64,000 nt of DNA from Rhodobacterales bacterium HKCCA1288 (GCA_015693905.1 CP065161.1:1240001-1304000); one strand, 5' to 3'. Positions 53,854-62,426 are shown, numbered from the stretch's first letter. Program-made: numbers and translations. The notes: generated by a model not told the origin, from the sequence alone.

Positions 53854-55273
53854 TCTTCCACTCCTCTTTCGCCGATGACGTCTTGTGAGATCGCCTGCCT
53901 GCGAGCGGGACGACCATGGTCGCCACGAGTCCGCCGTTCCTGCGGTTCGCGAGATGAATCTCGCCGCCATGCGCACGGACGATGGATCGGGCAATGGAGA
54001 GCCCCAGACCATGCCCGCCGGTCTCAAGCGAACGCGAGCCTTCGAGCCGGAAGAACGGATCGAAGACCTGCTCGAGCTTGTCGGATGGGATGCCAGGGCC
54101 CTGGTCGCGTATCTCGATGACGAGGGTATCGCCTTCGGCCCGCCAGGCGATGTCGGCGTCTCCTCCATAGCGCAGGGCGTTCTCCGCGACGTTTCGCACG
54201 GCGCGACGAAACGAGACCGGGCGCAGGCGCGCATGAACGACGGGGCCACCGAGGATCTTGGGCTGATCCGGCATGTCGGATGCCAGGTCGTGAAGAAACG
54301 TACCGACATCGACCTCTCGCGGCTCTTCAGTTCCGGTCAGGTCCTCGGCGAAGCTCAACGTCGCCTCCGCCATGGTCTGCATTTCCTCGATCGACTCGAT
54401 CAGGCTTTCTCGGGTCTCGTCGTCGTCCACCATCTCGGCGCGCACCCTGAGCGCTGTAAGCGGCGAGCGCAGATCATGGCCCACGGCGGCAAGAACACGC
54501 GTCCTGTCGGCCACGTATCTGGTCAGGCGTTCCTGCATCAGATTGAACGCCCGCGTCAGGTCCTCGACCTCTGCGGGACCCACGAGGGGCAACGGTACCG
54601 CGTCTTCACCTCGCCCGAGCCGCTCGGCCGCACCGGCCAGCTTGCGCAATGGCCCGGTAAGGCGCGTGACCAGAAACCAGCACACCGTGACGAGGATGAG
54701 CGCCGCCGTCAGAGCGAAGGTGAACGTGGAAAACAGGGGCCATTGCAGCGGCGGCCGCTCGAACCGGGTCCCGACGTTCAGCCACTGCCCTCCGGCGAGC
54801 GCAATGGACAGCGTCATCTCCAGCGCCGCCATTTCGCCCCGCATCATCGAGCGGTGCATTTCCGCCATCTCCGGCGAGAGGTTGGGCAGCGGCAGGACCG
54901 GCGTCTCGATATCATCGAGTTGGACACGGATATCGCGGCTGTAGCTGTCGCCAAGAAGTGCTCGCACGCGGGCTTCCACCGGCGCCGCATGGTGGTGGTC
55001 CGGCTCGGTCACGCTCGGTGCGTCGGATAATTCGAAACGGACGAGCGGCGAGTTCGCGGCACGCAGGATCGACGCCTGAAGGTCGGGCGGCGCTTCTTCA
55101 AGGAGCCGGGCGACGTTGGCGGCCCTGCCGGCGGCCTCGAAGCCAAGCGCCGCGCGGATGGCCAGGCTGCGCTCGTCCACGAAGAGCCACAGGCTGATAG
55201 CCTGCGCGACGACGAGTGCGGCGACGATCAGAATGACCAGTTGTGCGCGCAGGCTTCGGAACGGCCGTCTCAT
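53762..55273 (-). CDS. Sensor histidine kinase, probable copper sensor
   Basis: The 503-residue kinase has transmembrane helices at about 10-32 and 182-203. The periplasmic loop holds HHH (93-95) and a Met/His segment, EMAEMHRSMMRGEMAALEM (about 135-153), both plausible Cu(I) ligands. A HAMP domain, H-box AAVGHDLRSPLTALR (His266), N-box NVAENALRYG and G-boxes DQGPGIP and GGHGLGLSIAR follow. The last ~40 residues are low-complexity and overlap the SHOCT gene. It overlaps the regulator gene by ATGA. CusS and CopS are the functional analogues. Confidence 0.9.
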   Translation of the reverse strand: MRRPFRSLRAQLVILIVAALVVAQAISLWLFVDERSLAIRAALGFEAAGRAANVARLLEEAPPDLQASILRAANSPLVRFELSDAPSVTEPDHHHAAPVEARVRALLGDSYSRDIRVQLDDIETPVLPLPNLSPEMAEMHRSMMRGEMAALEMTLSIALAGGQWLNVGTRFERPPLQWPLFSTFTFALTAALILVTVCWFLVTRLTGPLRKLAGAAERLGRGEDAVPLPLVGPAEVEDLTRAFNLMQERLTRYVADRTRVLAAVGHDLRSPLTALRVRAEMVDDDETRESLIESIEEMQTMAEATLSFAEDLTGTEEPREVDVGTFLHDLASDMPDQPKILGGPVVHARLRPVSFRRAVRNVAENALRYGGDADIAWRAEGDTLVIEIRDQGPGIPSDKLEQVFDPFFRLEGSRSLETGGHGLGLSIARSIVRAHGGEIHLANRRNGGLVATMVVPLAGRRSHKTSSAKEEWKNAEIDSDNGDVRHASDGSGGRSSGGLAGEV

Positions 55274-55995
55274 TCGACGACCTCGACATCCGTTGCGAGG
55301 CAGTAGCCGCCGTTTCGGACCGTCTTGATGATCCTCGGCCGCAGGGGATCGGGCTCGATCTTGCGCCGGAGCCTGCTGATCTGGTTGTCGATGGTCCGGT
55401 CCATGGGGCCGGCGGCCCGGCCCGAGGTCAGGTCGAGCAGCTGATCCCGGCTCAGGACCTTCCGGGGGCGCTCCAGGAGGACCGTCAGCAGGCGAAAGTC
55501 CGCGGTCGTCAGCGGCAAACGTTCCCCGCCTGGCGTCTCGATCGCCTGTCCATCCGTGTCGAGCGTCATGCCGGCGAAGCGCACGCGTTTTCCTGCGAGT
55601 TCCCCGGCGTGATTCTCGGCGGATGAACTCCTGCGCAACACAGCCTTGATGCGCGCCAGAAGCTCACGGGGGTTGAAGGGCTTCGGCAGGTAGTCGTCCG
55701 CACCGAGTTCCAGGCCTACAATCCGGTCCGTCTCCTTGCCGAGTGCGGTCAACATTATGATTGGGAGGCTCGATTGCCTCGCAAGCCTTCGGCAGACGGA
55801 AAGACCGTCCTCGCCCGGCATCATCACATCCAGCACCAGCAGATCGTAATGGCCAGAGGCCAACTGGGCGTCCATTTCGACCGCGTCCTTGGCCGCGGTT
55901 GCGCGCATGCCGTTTTTTTCCAGGAACCGGGTGACCGACTCCCGGATCTGCCTGTGGTCATCCACGACCAGGATATGAGGGCTGCTGGACATCAT
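55270..55995 (-). CDS. OmpR/PhoB-type response regulator
   Basis: The receiver domain (residues 1-120) has the acidic pair VVDDH, phospho-Asp near residue 55 in LVLDVMMPGEDG and Lys in DYLPKPFNPREL. The C-terminal winged helix has LTTADFRLLTVLLERPRKVLSRDQLLDL and RTIDNQISRLRRKIE. It pairs with the kinase just downstream. Such regulators bind tandem repeats, as seen at 50538 and 63028. ATG 55995 and 55992 are equally possible. An IS630 element ends about 10 bp upstream, so its original promoter is gone. Confidence 0.92.
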   Translation of the reverse strand: MMSSSPHILVVDDHRQIRESVTRFLEKNGMRATAAKDAVEMDAQLASGHYDLLVLDVMMPGEDGLSVCRRLARQSSLPIIMLTALGKETDRIVGLELGADDYLPKPFNPRELLARIKAVLRRSSSAENHAGELAGKRVRFAGMTLDTDGQAIETPGGERLPLTTADFRLLTVLLERPRKVLSRDQLLDLTSGRAAGPMDRTIDNQISRLRRKIEPDPLRPRIIKTVRNGGYCLATDVEVVE

Positions 55996-56004
55996 TTTCT
56001 TGTT

Positions 56005-57148
56005 TATACCGCGCTTACTCCAAAACCCGAAAATCCTCGTGAGTGACGACCCTGAAGCTATCTGACACCTGATCACGGAATGTTTTCCACTCTTTGGGCA
56101 GGGTCTCTCGAAAGAACCTCAGGATCGCATCTGCGAACTTCTTTTGTGTGGGGTAGTAGCGATTGTGAGTGACGTATTGGTGCATGACCGCCCATAATCG
56201 TTCTATCGGATTTAGGTGCGGGCAATAAGGCGGTAGCTGGATCAGTCGTATGCGGCAGTCTGGTCGTTTGAGGAATTCGCGCACGTCCGGGCCCTTATGG
56301 TAAGCCGCATTATCCCAGATGACATAGATGATCCGCGAGAGAGGATTGCGTTCCTCAATCTTGGCCAGAAGCTGGGCGGCACTGACCCCGTCTACGGTGG
56401 TTGGTTCGACAAAGGGCGCATCAAAATTCTCAAGGTTGAGCGCGCCATGGATATTAACCCGCCCGCGTCCCGCGGTGGTTGTCACGGTGGGCTTTGATCC
56501 TGCCTTGACCCAGCCAAACGCAGGCTTTGTCTGATATTCGGGATGCACCGCATCGGCGAAATACACGGCTTCATCGGCGCCCAACCCGTTCAGCAGCTGC
56601 TCGTATAGCGCAATGAATTCGGCTTGTTTCTCTTCAGATGCAACGCGTGGCAGCCCTTTCGGCTTCCGGTATTCATAGCCCAGCCGCGACAGAAGCTTGA
56701 TGCAGCCCGAGTGGGAATAGTCCACGCCATATTGTGCCGCGATGTACGCCCTGATCTCGACAGTCGATCGACAGAAGCGGTCGTCCAGCCAGGTGCAAAG
56801 CTCCGTCTCTTGAGCTGTCGTCATGCGGGACTGACCACCCTTCCAGCCGTCGGTCGAAAGCGCGTCCCAGCCGCCCTCTCGGTAGGTCTTGTACCAGCCC
56901 CGAATGGTATCATCGTCCAGATACAGAAACTCCGCGATAGCCTGACAGGACTTACCGTCATCAAGGAGCAGGATTGCATTGGCGCGCCGTGCAACGCCGT
57001 GATCTTCGCGCTGGCTACGCACGCAAACCTCAAGTTCACGCCGTTCTGAAGAGGAGAGAAAACCGGGACGGATCATGCGCATATCTGAATCGTTGCCCAC
57101 TCGAACGTCAACCCTTCAAATCTCGGTTCTTCAATGACTCCCAGTATA
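56005..57148 (-). mobile_element. IS630-family insertion sequence
   Basis: The element is about 1.14 kb. Its ends read TATACCGCG at 56005 and, on the opposite strand, TATACTGGG at 57148. The outer 30 bases match imperfectly at about 18 positions. Both ends are flanked by TA, the target that IS630/Tc1-type elements duplicate. It contains one transposase gene, apparently intact. One end abuts the response regulator start, the other a gene fragment of unknown function. Confidence 0.7.
56015..57082 (-). CDS. IS630-family transposase
   Basis: The 355-residue DDE transposase has an N-terminal helix-turn-helix region (CQAIAEFLYLDDDTIRGWYKTY) and a DDE core. The first Asp is in VYFADAVHPEYQTKPAFGW, the second in VIWDNAAYHKG and the Glu in CPHLNPIERLWAVMH. 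The frame is unbroken, so it may be active. The start is taken at ATG 57082; GTG 57100 is also in frame. It reads in the same direction as the two-component genes downstream. Confidence 0.9.
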   Translation of the reverse strand: MRMIRPGFLSSSERRELEVCVRSQREDHGVARRANAILLLDDGKSCQAIAEFLYLDDDTIRGWYKTYREGGWDALSTDGWKGGQSRMTTAQETELCTWLDDRFCRSTVEIRAYIAAQYGVDYSHSGCIKLLSRLGYEYRKPKGLPRVASEEKQAEFIALYEQLLNGLGADEAVYFADAVHPEYQTKPAFGWVKAGSKPTVTTTAGRGRVNIHGALNLENFDAPFVEPTTVDGVSAAQLLAKIEERNPLSRIIYVIWDNAAYHKGPDVREFLKRPDCRIRLIQLPPYCPHLNPIERLWAVMHQYVTHNRYYPTQKKFADAILRFFRETLPKEWKTFRDQVSDSFRVVTHEDFRVLE

Positions 57149-57633
57149 ATAACAAAACTATCTTCTCAGGACTGATCGACATCACCGCGAGTTCGAACGT
57201 TTTTCAGACGGGTTGGGCGGAACTCATCAAAGCGGCGAAAGCCACACTGCCCTGCTGGAACGTCGACACCCAGGTCATCTGGGATCGTTTCCTCGCCTTC
57301 AATCGGTCCCGAGGCAACGGCAGGGTGCCGGCCGGCTTCCTGCTTGGCTTCATGCGCCGTTGGCGGAATTCGCCGGCGACTCCACCTCGTCCCGAGGTGA
57401 AATCATCGCAGAAACGGGTAGCAGCCCCCAAAGAGCGCGAATTGCTGAGACAGATGCAAGCCGCACCGACTGCAAACCGCCAGTTCCACGCGTCCGACCT
57501 GTGTCGTTTGATCGGGCACGCTGCCTACGAAGCGCGGGTACTCGACGTGATGAGTAAGTTTGGGTGCCAGAGGTTTTCAGCAACCTTGGCAGTGCACGGA
57601 CGAGCGGTGTTGGCAGGGGAGATATCCAGGTGA
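57149..57633 (+). pseudogene. Gene fragment of unknown function next to the IS element
   Basis: This is an open rightward frame whose upstream part is cut off by the IS630 element. About 160 residues read in a protein-like way, including WDRFLAFNRSRGNGRVP, AGFLLGFMRRW and HASDLCRLIGHAAYEARVLD. I do not recognise the family; a plasmid-replication-type protein is possible on general look only. The codons are sensible through the TGA, so it is probably a remnant of a real gene. The next 186 bp hold nothing I can identify. Confidence 0.4.
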
Positions 57634-57819
57634 AGGGTATGTAAGGTGTTCAGTGCCGGTATCACTGCGATGCTGTTGTCACTGAGGCAAGCTTCTTCGC
57701 AGGCTTGCCGAATGAAGACTTCCGGTCCGCCCTCTATCGCGAATTGGTGAGGCGCCGGGTCGTGGGCTCTGGAGCTCGAGCGAGGACGGAATAACCGAGG
57801 CCGATTACGGCGCAGCCCT

Positions 57820-58080
57820 CTACTCTCGCGCAGTGCAGATCGGTCGCCCGGCGGCTGTTCTGAGCGGTAATAGGGTTGCTTCGACGGGTCCCTCGTGAAG
57901 ATACCAGTAACATCCGTCACTTGGCAGAATGCGTGCGGTCGAGACGTCCTGATAGGGAGCGGCCAAAGCGGCAACCTGCTCGGAGATGGCGGCGGAGTTG
58001 TTGTCCCCGGTGCCAACGACAGTGGTGCATCCGCTCAGGAGGGCCGACAACACAAGGCTTTTGATGAGTTTTCGTCCCAA
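57820..58080 (-). CDS. Cys-rich lipoprotein, copy 2 (GCYWYLH family)
   Basis: The 86-residue paralogue of the protein at 44344-44631 starts at TTG 58080, eight bases after GAAGGA. It has a short basic N-terminus, the lipobox LLSGC, a middle part of varied sequence (AAPYQDVSTARIL) and the shared block SDGCYWYLHEGPVEATLLPLR then GRPICTARE. The block is far better conserved than the rest, so it is the functional core. Here it runs with the operon, 58 bp after the L,D-transpeptidase gene. Confidence 0.75.
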   Translation of the reverse strand: MGRKLIKSLVLSALLSGCTTVVGTGDNNSAAISEQVAALAAPYQDVSTARILPSDGCYWYLHEGPVEATLLPLRTAAGRPICTARE

Positions 58081-58138
58081 GTTCGGTCCTTCTGCGCAAT
58101 TGGTTCGCCGGCTTCTCTCGGTCGCCCGAAGTTTGTAC

Positions 58139-58825
58139 TCAACTCTGTGCACTGACGTAGTCTTCGGGCGGATGCAGGTAGGCTGTCACGCCGGTCTCGA
58201 CCAAAGGGTAGAGCGCGATGGCATGGGCATTGACCATCCGCACGCAGCCCGAACTCGCACGCCCCCCGATGGAGCGGGGATACGGCGAGCCGTGGATGCG
58301 CAGATAGGTGTCGCGATTTCCGACGTAGAGATACAGTGCCCGAGAACCTAACGGATTGGTCGGACCCGGTTCCATTCCGTCCGCGATATCCGCGTAAAGC
58401 TCCGGATCGCGCTCGATCATCGAGCGCGTTGGCGTCCAGTGTGGCCACCGGACCTTGCGCCGGATCGTGTAGGTGCCGGGCTCGTAGAGATTGCCGCGGG
58501 CGATGGCCACGCCATAGCGCATGGCCGTCCCACCGTCTTCAACGTGGTAGAGGTAACGGGCGATGGCATCGACGTGGATATCACCTGATACAAGGCCCGC
58601 CCGCGCCTCCACCCGTTGTGGAAGAAAGCGCGGATGGAGGCCCCAGGGATTGGATGTCTCCAAGTGGAAGAACGGCGGCGTTACTTCGGCGTCCCAAGCA
58701 CTTTTCTGCGCCTCGCTCGGCCAGGTATCCGCCAGAACCGGCCCCGAGATAGACGGCGAGAACAGCACTGATGCGGTCACGATGAAGTGGCGCCGGGTTA
58801 TGTCCTTCTTACCGGCAGCGGTCAT
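58139..58825 (-). CDS. L,D-transpeptidase (YkuD family), copy 2
   Basis: The 228-residue paralogue of the enzyme at 44698 has a Tat-type signal (DITRRHFIVTASVLF). The catalytic His is in RIHGSPYPRSIG and the Cys in RASSGCVRMVNAH. Sequence between PWGLHPRFLP and the active site is nearly identical in the two copies. It overlaps the ScsC-like gene by ATGA, so it is translated in the same operon. As in copy 1 it likely acts on peptidoglycan in the periplasm. Confidence 0.88.
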   Translation of the reverse strand: MTAAGKKDITRRHFIVTASVLFSPSISGPVLADTWPSEAQKSAWDAEVTPPFFHLETSNPWGLHPRFLPQRVEARAGLVSGDIHVDAIARYLYHVEDGGTAMRYGVAIARGNLYEPGTYTIRRKVRWPHWTPTRSMIERDPELYADIADGMEPGPTNPLGSRALYLYVGNRDTYLRIHGSPYPRSIGGRASSGCVRMVNAHAIALYPLVETGVTAYLHPPEDYVSAQS

Positions 58826-59553
58826 TGTTCCGGTTCTCTCGCATCGGAGACAAGCACTTGCAACTGATCCGCATCCACGACACCGGGGACAAGTGCCTCA
58901 CCGATCACGAAGGATGGCGTGCCCGTGATACCAAGGGCTTGCGTCAGGCGCATTGACGATTCTATGTGTGCGTCGATCTCCGGCGCTTCCATGTCGCGGC
59001 GCAGTTGTGCGACGTCGAGACCGATGTCTTCCGCGATCCGAAGGACGGAAGATTCCTCGGCGCGGCCGCTCATGCCCATCAACGCCCAATGGAATTCTTC
59101 GTAAAGCCCCTGTTCGCGAGCTGCCAGCGCGGCTCGGGCGGCGAAAACCGACCCTTCGCCAAGGATCGGCCATTCGCGATAGACAAGACGAACGTTTGGA
59201 TCGGCCTCGAGCAGGGCCTCAATCTCGGGCTTTGCACGACGGCAATAGGGACAGTTGTAGTCGAAGAACTCCACCACCGTGACATCGCCATTCGGATTGC
59301 CCAAGACCGGCGCATTGGGGTCGCGTTCCAGCGCGTCGCGTTCCCGGGCAAGCACATTGGCCTGCGACGCAGCCTGCGCCTCGACCTGCCGGGCCTCCAG
59401 GATCGCGACCGCCTCCATGATGATCTCGGGGTTCTCGCGGATAGTTTCGAGGACCAGTTCGCGCACCCTGTCTTCGGAGAGGTCCTGGGCTGCTGCCTGG
59501 ACAGGCAGCGCCAATGAAAGCGCCACCAGGATTGTCGAGATCAGTCTTTTCAT
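58822..59553 (-). CDS. ScsC-like DsbA-family thiol oxidoreductase, copy 2
   Basis: The 243-residue paralogue of the protein at 45401 has signal peptide MKRLISTILVALSLALPVQA. The helical extension DLSEDRVRELVLETIRENP has one long shared run with copy 1. The active site is FFDYNCPYCRR, followed by PSFVIGEALVPG. The one-base gap to the cytochrome gene shows tight operon packing. The ATG at 59553 is chosen over 59568 because it begins the signal sequence. Confidence 0.88.
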   Translation of the reverse strand: MKRLISTILVALSLALPVQAAAQDLSEDRVRELVLETIRENPEIIMEAVAILEARQVEAQAASQANVLARERDALERDPNAPVLGNPNGDVTVVEFFDYNCPYCRRAKPEIEALLEADPNVRLVYREWPILGEGSVFAARAALAAREQGLYEEFHWALMGMSGRAEESSVLRIAEDIGLDVAQLRRDMEAPEIDAHIESSMRLTQALGITGTPSFVIGEALVPGVVDADQLQVLVSDAREPEQ

Positions 59554-59554
59554 G

Positions 59555-60052
59555 TCAGATGCCCCCATTGGCCAGATCGGCGGCCGTGCGTTCGGCCTGC
59601 GTTGCGCGCTCGCGCTCGGGCCAGGATGATTGGATATAGGCCAGGATGTTCCAGATCTCGCGATCTGTCAGGACGTCGCCGAAAGCGGGCATACCACTGT
59701 CGAACTCCACCCCTTGCAGCGCCAGAGCTTCCCGTCCACCGAGCTTCGAATATTCGAACAAGACCCGGTCGGGGTGGTGCCAGGTATGCCCGGTTTCATC
59801 GTGAGGCGGCGCGGGCAGACGTCCGGTCGCATCGGGCGTTCGCCAATCCGGCTGTCCTTCGAGGTTGGCGCCGTGGCAGGACGCGCAGCTCTGGACATAA
59901 AGCGTCTCTCCTTGCGCGATGTCCGCCGTAGCCGGCATCACCGGCATGGTGGGATCCATAGCGGCCTGCGTTGCGTCGCGCAGTGCCAGCCACACACTGG
60001 CCCCGGCAAGGCCAAGCACCACCGGCGCTGCGATCAGGATCCATGTCTTCAT
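59555..60052 (-). CDS. c-type cytochrome, copy 2 of the MCO-adjacent type
   Basis: The 165-residue monoheme cytochrome has anchor TWILIAAPVVLGLAGASVWL and heme motif CASCHGANLEGQPDW, with the same PPHDETGHTWHHPD loop as copy 1. The likely axial Met is in SGMPAFGDVLTDREIW. The ATG overlaps the multicopper oxidase stop (ATGA). It differs from copy 1 mainly at its N-terminal third. Confidence 0.88.
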   Translation of the reverse strand: MKTWILIAAPVVLGLAGASVWLALRDATQAAMDPTMPVMPATADIAQGETLYVQSCASCHGANLEGQPDWRTPDATGRLPAPPHDETGHTWHHPDRVLFEYSKLGGREALALQGVEFDSGMPAFGDVLTDREIWNILAYIQSSWPERERATQAERTAADLANGGI

Positions 60053-61443
60053 GTTACCCGCACCCATGTCATCATCCCGCTTTCGGCGTGGCTGAGCATG
60101 TGGCAGTGAAACAGCCAGTCGCCGGGGTTGTCCGCCACAAAGCCGATCTCGCGAGTCTCTTGCGCGGCCACAAGGAGCGTGTCGCGCATGGGGCCAACGG
60201 GACTGCCGTCGCGGGTTTCGCGGAAGTGCATCCCGTGAAGATGCATGGCGTGGGGAAAGACGGTTTCGTTAACGATCTCCAGCCGCACCGGTTCTCCAAG
60301 CGAAAGATCGGCCAGTGGGGCCTGCGTCATCTCGGCCATATCGTTGAAGGCCCAGAACCGTCCCCGCGCCGCAAGCGCGCGGAAGCCTAAGCGCTCTCCG
60401 CCCAGGAAAGCGCTATCCAACCGGCCCATGGCGCCGCCCGACATCACGAGCCGCAACGGTCGCGCATCGGCCAGCGACCGGATGCCGTCACCGCGATTGG
60501 GCGGCAGGGGTGCCGGTGCCGCGCGCGCCACTTGCGAGGTGCTGCCCGAGACAGGAAACGCCACTTGCGAGGCGGGTCGGTTGTCATTGCCGATGCGGAC
60601 GAGATGCACGGTCTCGCCCGCTTCGCCTGTCACATCGACGATCAGATCGATGCGTTGCGCCGGGGCGAGGATAAGGATGTCCTCCACAGGTTCGGGTTGG
60701 GCGAGCGGCATGCCGTCGAGCGCGACCGTCCAGCCCCGCAACCCGGCCAGCTGCAACGGGAAGATCCGCGCATTCGACGCGTTGATGAGCCGCAGGCGCA
60801 GACGCATGTGCCGCTGTACCGGGATCGAAAGGTCGAATTGACCATTGGTGGTAATCAGGTTCCCGATCCGGCCGCCATGGCTCATCATCATCGGCTGGTC
60901 GAAACTGTCGTCGATCAGTGCCGTTTCCGGATCGAGCAACCAGTCGTCGAGCACGAGGGTCTCTTCGCGATCTACCTCGGGCGGTTCGGCCTCTTCAATG
61001 ATCAGCGGCCCGTGCAGGCCGCGGGCGACCTGCACCCAGGAACGGTTATGCGCGTGATACCAATAGGTTCCGGCATCGGGCGCCACGAAATCATAGTCAA
61101 AGATCTGCCCCGGCGCGACGGCCTCTTGCGTCAGGCCCGAGACCCCGTCCATCGCGTTGTCGATGCGGATCCCGTGCCAGTGGACCGAAGTCGGCTCGGG
61201 CAGGTCATTGACCAGCCGCCGCTGCACCCGTTCGCCCCGGCGCACCCGGATGGCCGGGCCGGGCGCGCGGCCCTCATACCCCCAGATGGATGTCGCCGGA
61301 TAACCGTCGGGGGCAAGCTGGACCGTGGCTTCGCGCGCTGTCAGGATCGCGGGCGCATGAGAGGCGGCAAGCACCTGCCGACCGCTCATCACCATGCCCA
61401 GAGTGGCGGCGGTCTGTCCGATAAAGGCGCGTCGTGTCAGCAT
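60049..61443 (-). CDS. Multicopper oxidase, copy 2
   Basis: The 464-residue paralogue of the oxidase at 46622 has a Tat-like signal (LTRRAFIGQTAATLGMV). The four copper motifs are again intact: HWH (88-90), HAH in WYHAHNRSWVQVARG, HAMHLHGMHF and HCHMLSHAESGM. The two proteins have equal length and open with TAREA(S/T)(L/V)QLAP. The ATG at 61443 is used; the frame to 61491 is unneeded. The next gene upstream is a cupredoxin, in place of the diheme cytochrome of copy 1. Confidence 0.92.
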   Translation of the reverse strand: MLTRRAFIGQTAATLGMVMSGRQVLAASHAPAILTAREATVQLAPDGYPATSIWGYEGRAPGPAIRVRRGERVQRRLVNDLPEPTSVHWHGIRIDNAMDGVSGLTQEAVAPGQIFDYDFVAPDAGTYWYHAHNRSWVQVARGLHGPLIIEEAEPPEVDREETLVLDDWLLDPETALIDDSFDQPMMMSHGGRIGNLITTNGQFDLSIPVQRHMRLRLRLINASNARIFPLQLAGLRGWTVALDGMPLAQPEPVEDILILAPAQRIDLIVDVTGEAGETVHLVRIGNDNRPASQVAFPVSGSTSQVARAAPAPLPPNRGDGIRSLADARPLRLVMSGGAMGRLDSAFLGGERLGFRALAARGRFWAFNDMAEMTQAPLADLSLGEPVRLEIVNETVFPHAMHLHGMHFRETRDGSPVGPMRDTLLVAAQETREIGFVADNPGDWLFHCHMLSHAESGMMTWVRVT

Positions 61444-61509
61444 GGCCAATACCTCCTCAACAGTGTCGAGGCGGGCGAGAGTCTCGCCCACCCCCTTGTC
61501 GTTTGAGCG

Positions 61510-62043
61510 TCAGGAGTCGTGGCCCATCCGGAAATCGCCAACCATGCCGGCCTCGCGGTGACCGGGCACGTTGCAGGCGAATCCGATCTCGCCACCTTCG
61601 GGGAAGGTCCAGATGACTTCGCCCGTATCGCCCGGCTCCAGCAGGACGCTGTTGGCATCGTCATGCATCATCCCGGCTTCCATCATGCGGTCATGATTGA
61701 TGCTGCGCATCGTCATCATGCCTTCACGCATCATGGTACGCATTTCGTCGCGGTGGCCGTTCCAGGTTTCGTTCGTGCCGATGTTGAACTCGTGCACGGC
61801 ACGTCCAACATTCACCACTTGGAAACGGATTGTCTCACCGGGTGCAACCTCGATCGTCTCGGGGCTGAAGCTCATCTCGTCCATTTCGACGATGATGGTG
61901 CGGTCGACCTGCGCGGCGTCGCCAGGTTCACCGATGCCGTCACCATCTCCATGTCCAGGGCTGGCAACCGCGATGGAAGCGGCAAGGCTGGCCGCGAGGG
62001 CGGTCCCGGTCAGAAGTGTCTTGATCATGTCTTGGTCTCTCAT
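61510..62043 (-). CDS. Periplasmic cupredoxin (type 1 copper protein), cluster 2 only
   Basis: The 177-residue secreted protein has a signal peptide (LLTGTALAASLAASIAV) and a plastocyanin/azurin-like fold. The copper ligands are His in AVHEFNIG and the C-x4-H-x4-M set in FACNVPGHREAGMVG. A His/Met segment in the middle (MRTMMREGMMTMRSINHDRM) could hold extra Cu(I). ATG 62043 overlaps the stop of the His-rich gene (ATGA); ATG 62028 is in frame. It probably carries electrons between the oxidase and cytochromes, or stores copper. Confidence 0.87.
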   Translation of the reverse strand: MRDQDMIKTLLTGTALAASLAASIAVASPGHGDGDGIGEPGDAAQVDRTIIVEMDEMSFSPETIEVAPGETIRFQVVNVGRAVHEFNIGTNETWNGHRDEMRTMMREGMMTMRSINHDRMMEAGMMHDDANSVLLEPGDTGEVIWTFPEGGEIGFACNVPGHREAGMVGDFRMGHDS

Positions 62044-62426
62044 GTCTGTAGGTAGTTCAGGGGATTTGGTTGTGAGACGGCCCAAGGTCGCGGAGGTGGA
62101 AGATCTACGGGCGCAGTTCTTCCCCGTGTTGCTGTTTTCGCAAACGGATGACACGCGGCGCGGAAACCGCGTGCCCCGAAAATCGGTCGTGCCATCAGAA
62201 TGGCGGTCGAGGAACAGGTCGGGTCGGGATGGCAGGAGCGGTCAAGCGTGTCCTCAGGCGCGGCGTGCCCGGCACTCACGCCAGCACCGTCCACGCCCAC
62301 GGCGATCGCTGAATGCGCATCCGGCGTGCCTGCAAGGCCCGGCGACGGTGCGGCGAGGATTGCAAGCGCCATCATGAGCACCGCGACCAGTTCCTGGCGC
62401 GCGAAAAAAACCGATAGCACCCGCAT
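62040..62426 (-). CDS. Small secreted Cys/His protein, copy 2
   Basis: The 128-residue product has a hydrophobic signal (ELVAVLMMALAILAAPSPGLA), the pair SCHPDPTCSS and the tail PVDLPPPRPWAV. Copy 1 has CHPGLDC and PFDLPPPRNGS at the same places, so the two are homologous though the His-rich run of copy 1 is weaker here. ATG 62426 overlaps the cytochrome stop (ATGA). Function unknown; metal binding is likely. Confidence 0.7.
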   Translation of the reverse strand: MRVLSVFFARQELVAVLMMALAILAAPSPGLAGTPDAHSAIAVGVDGAGVSAGHAAPEDTLDRSCHPDPTCSSTAILMARPIFGARGFRAACHPFAKTATRGRTAPVDLPPPRPWAVSQPNPLNYLQT

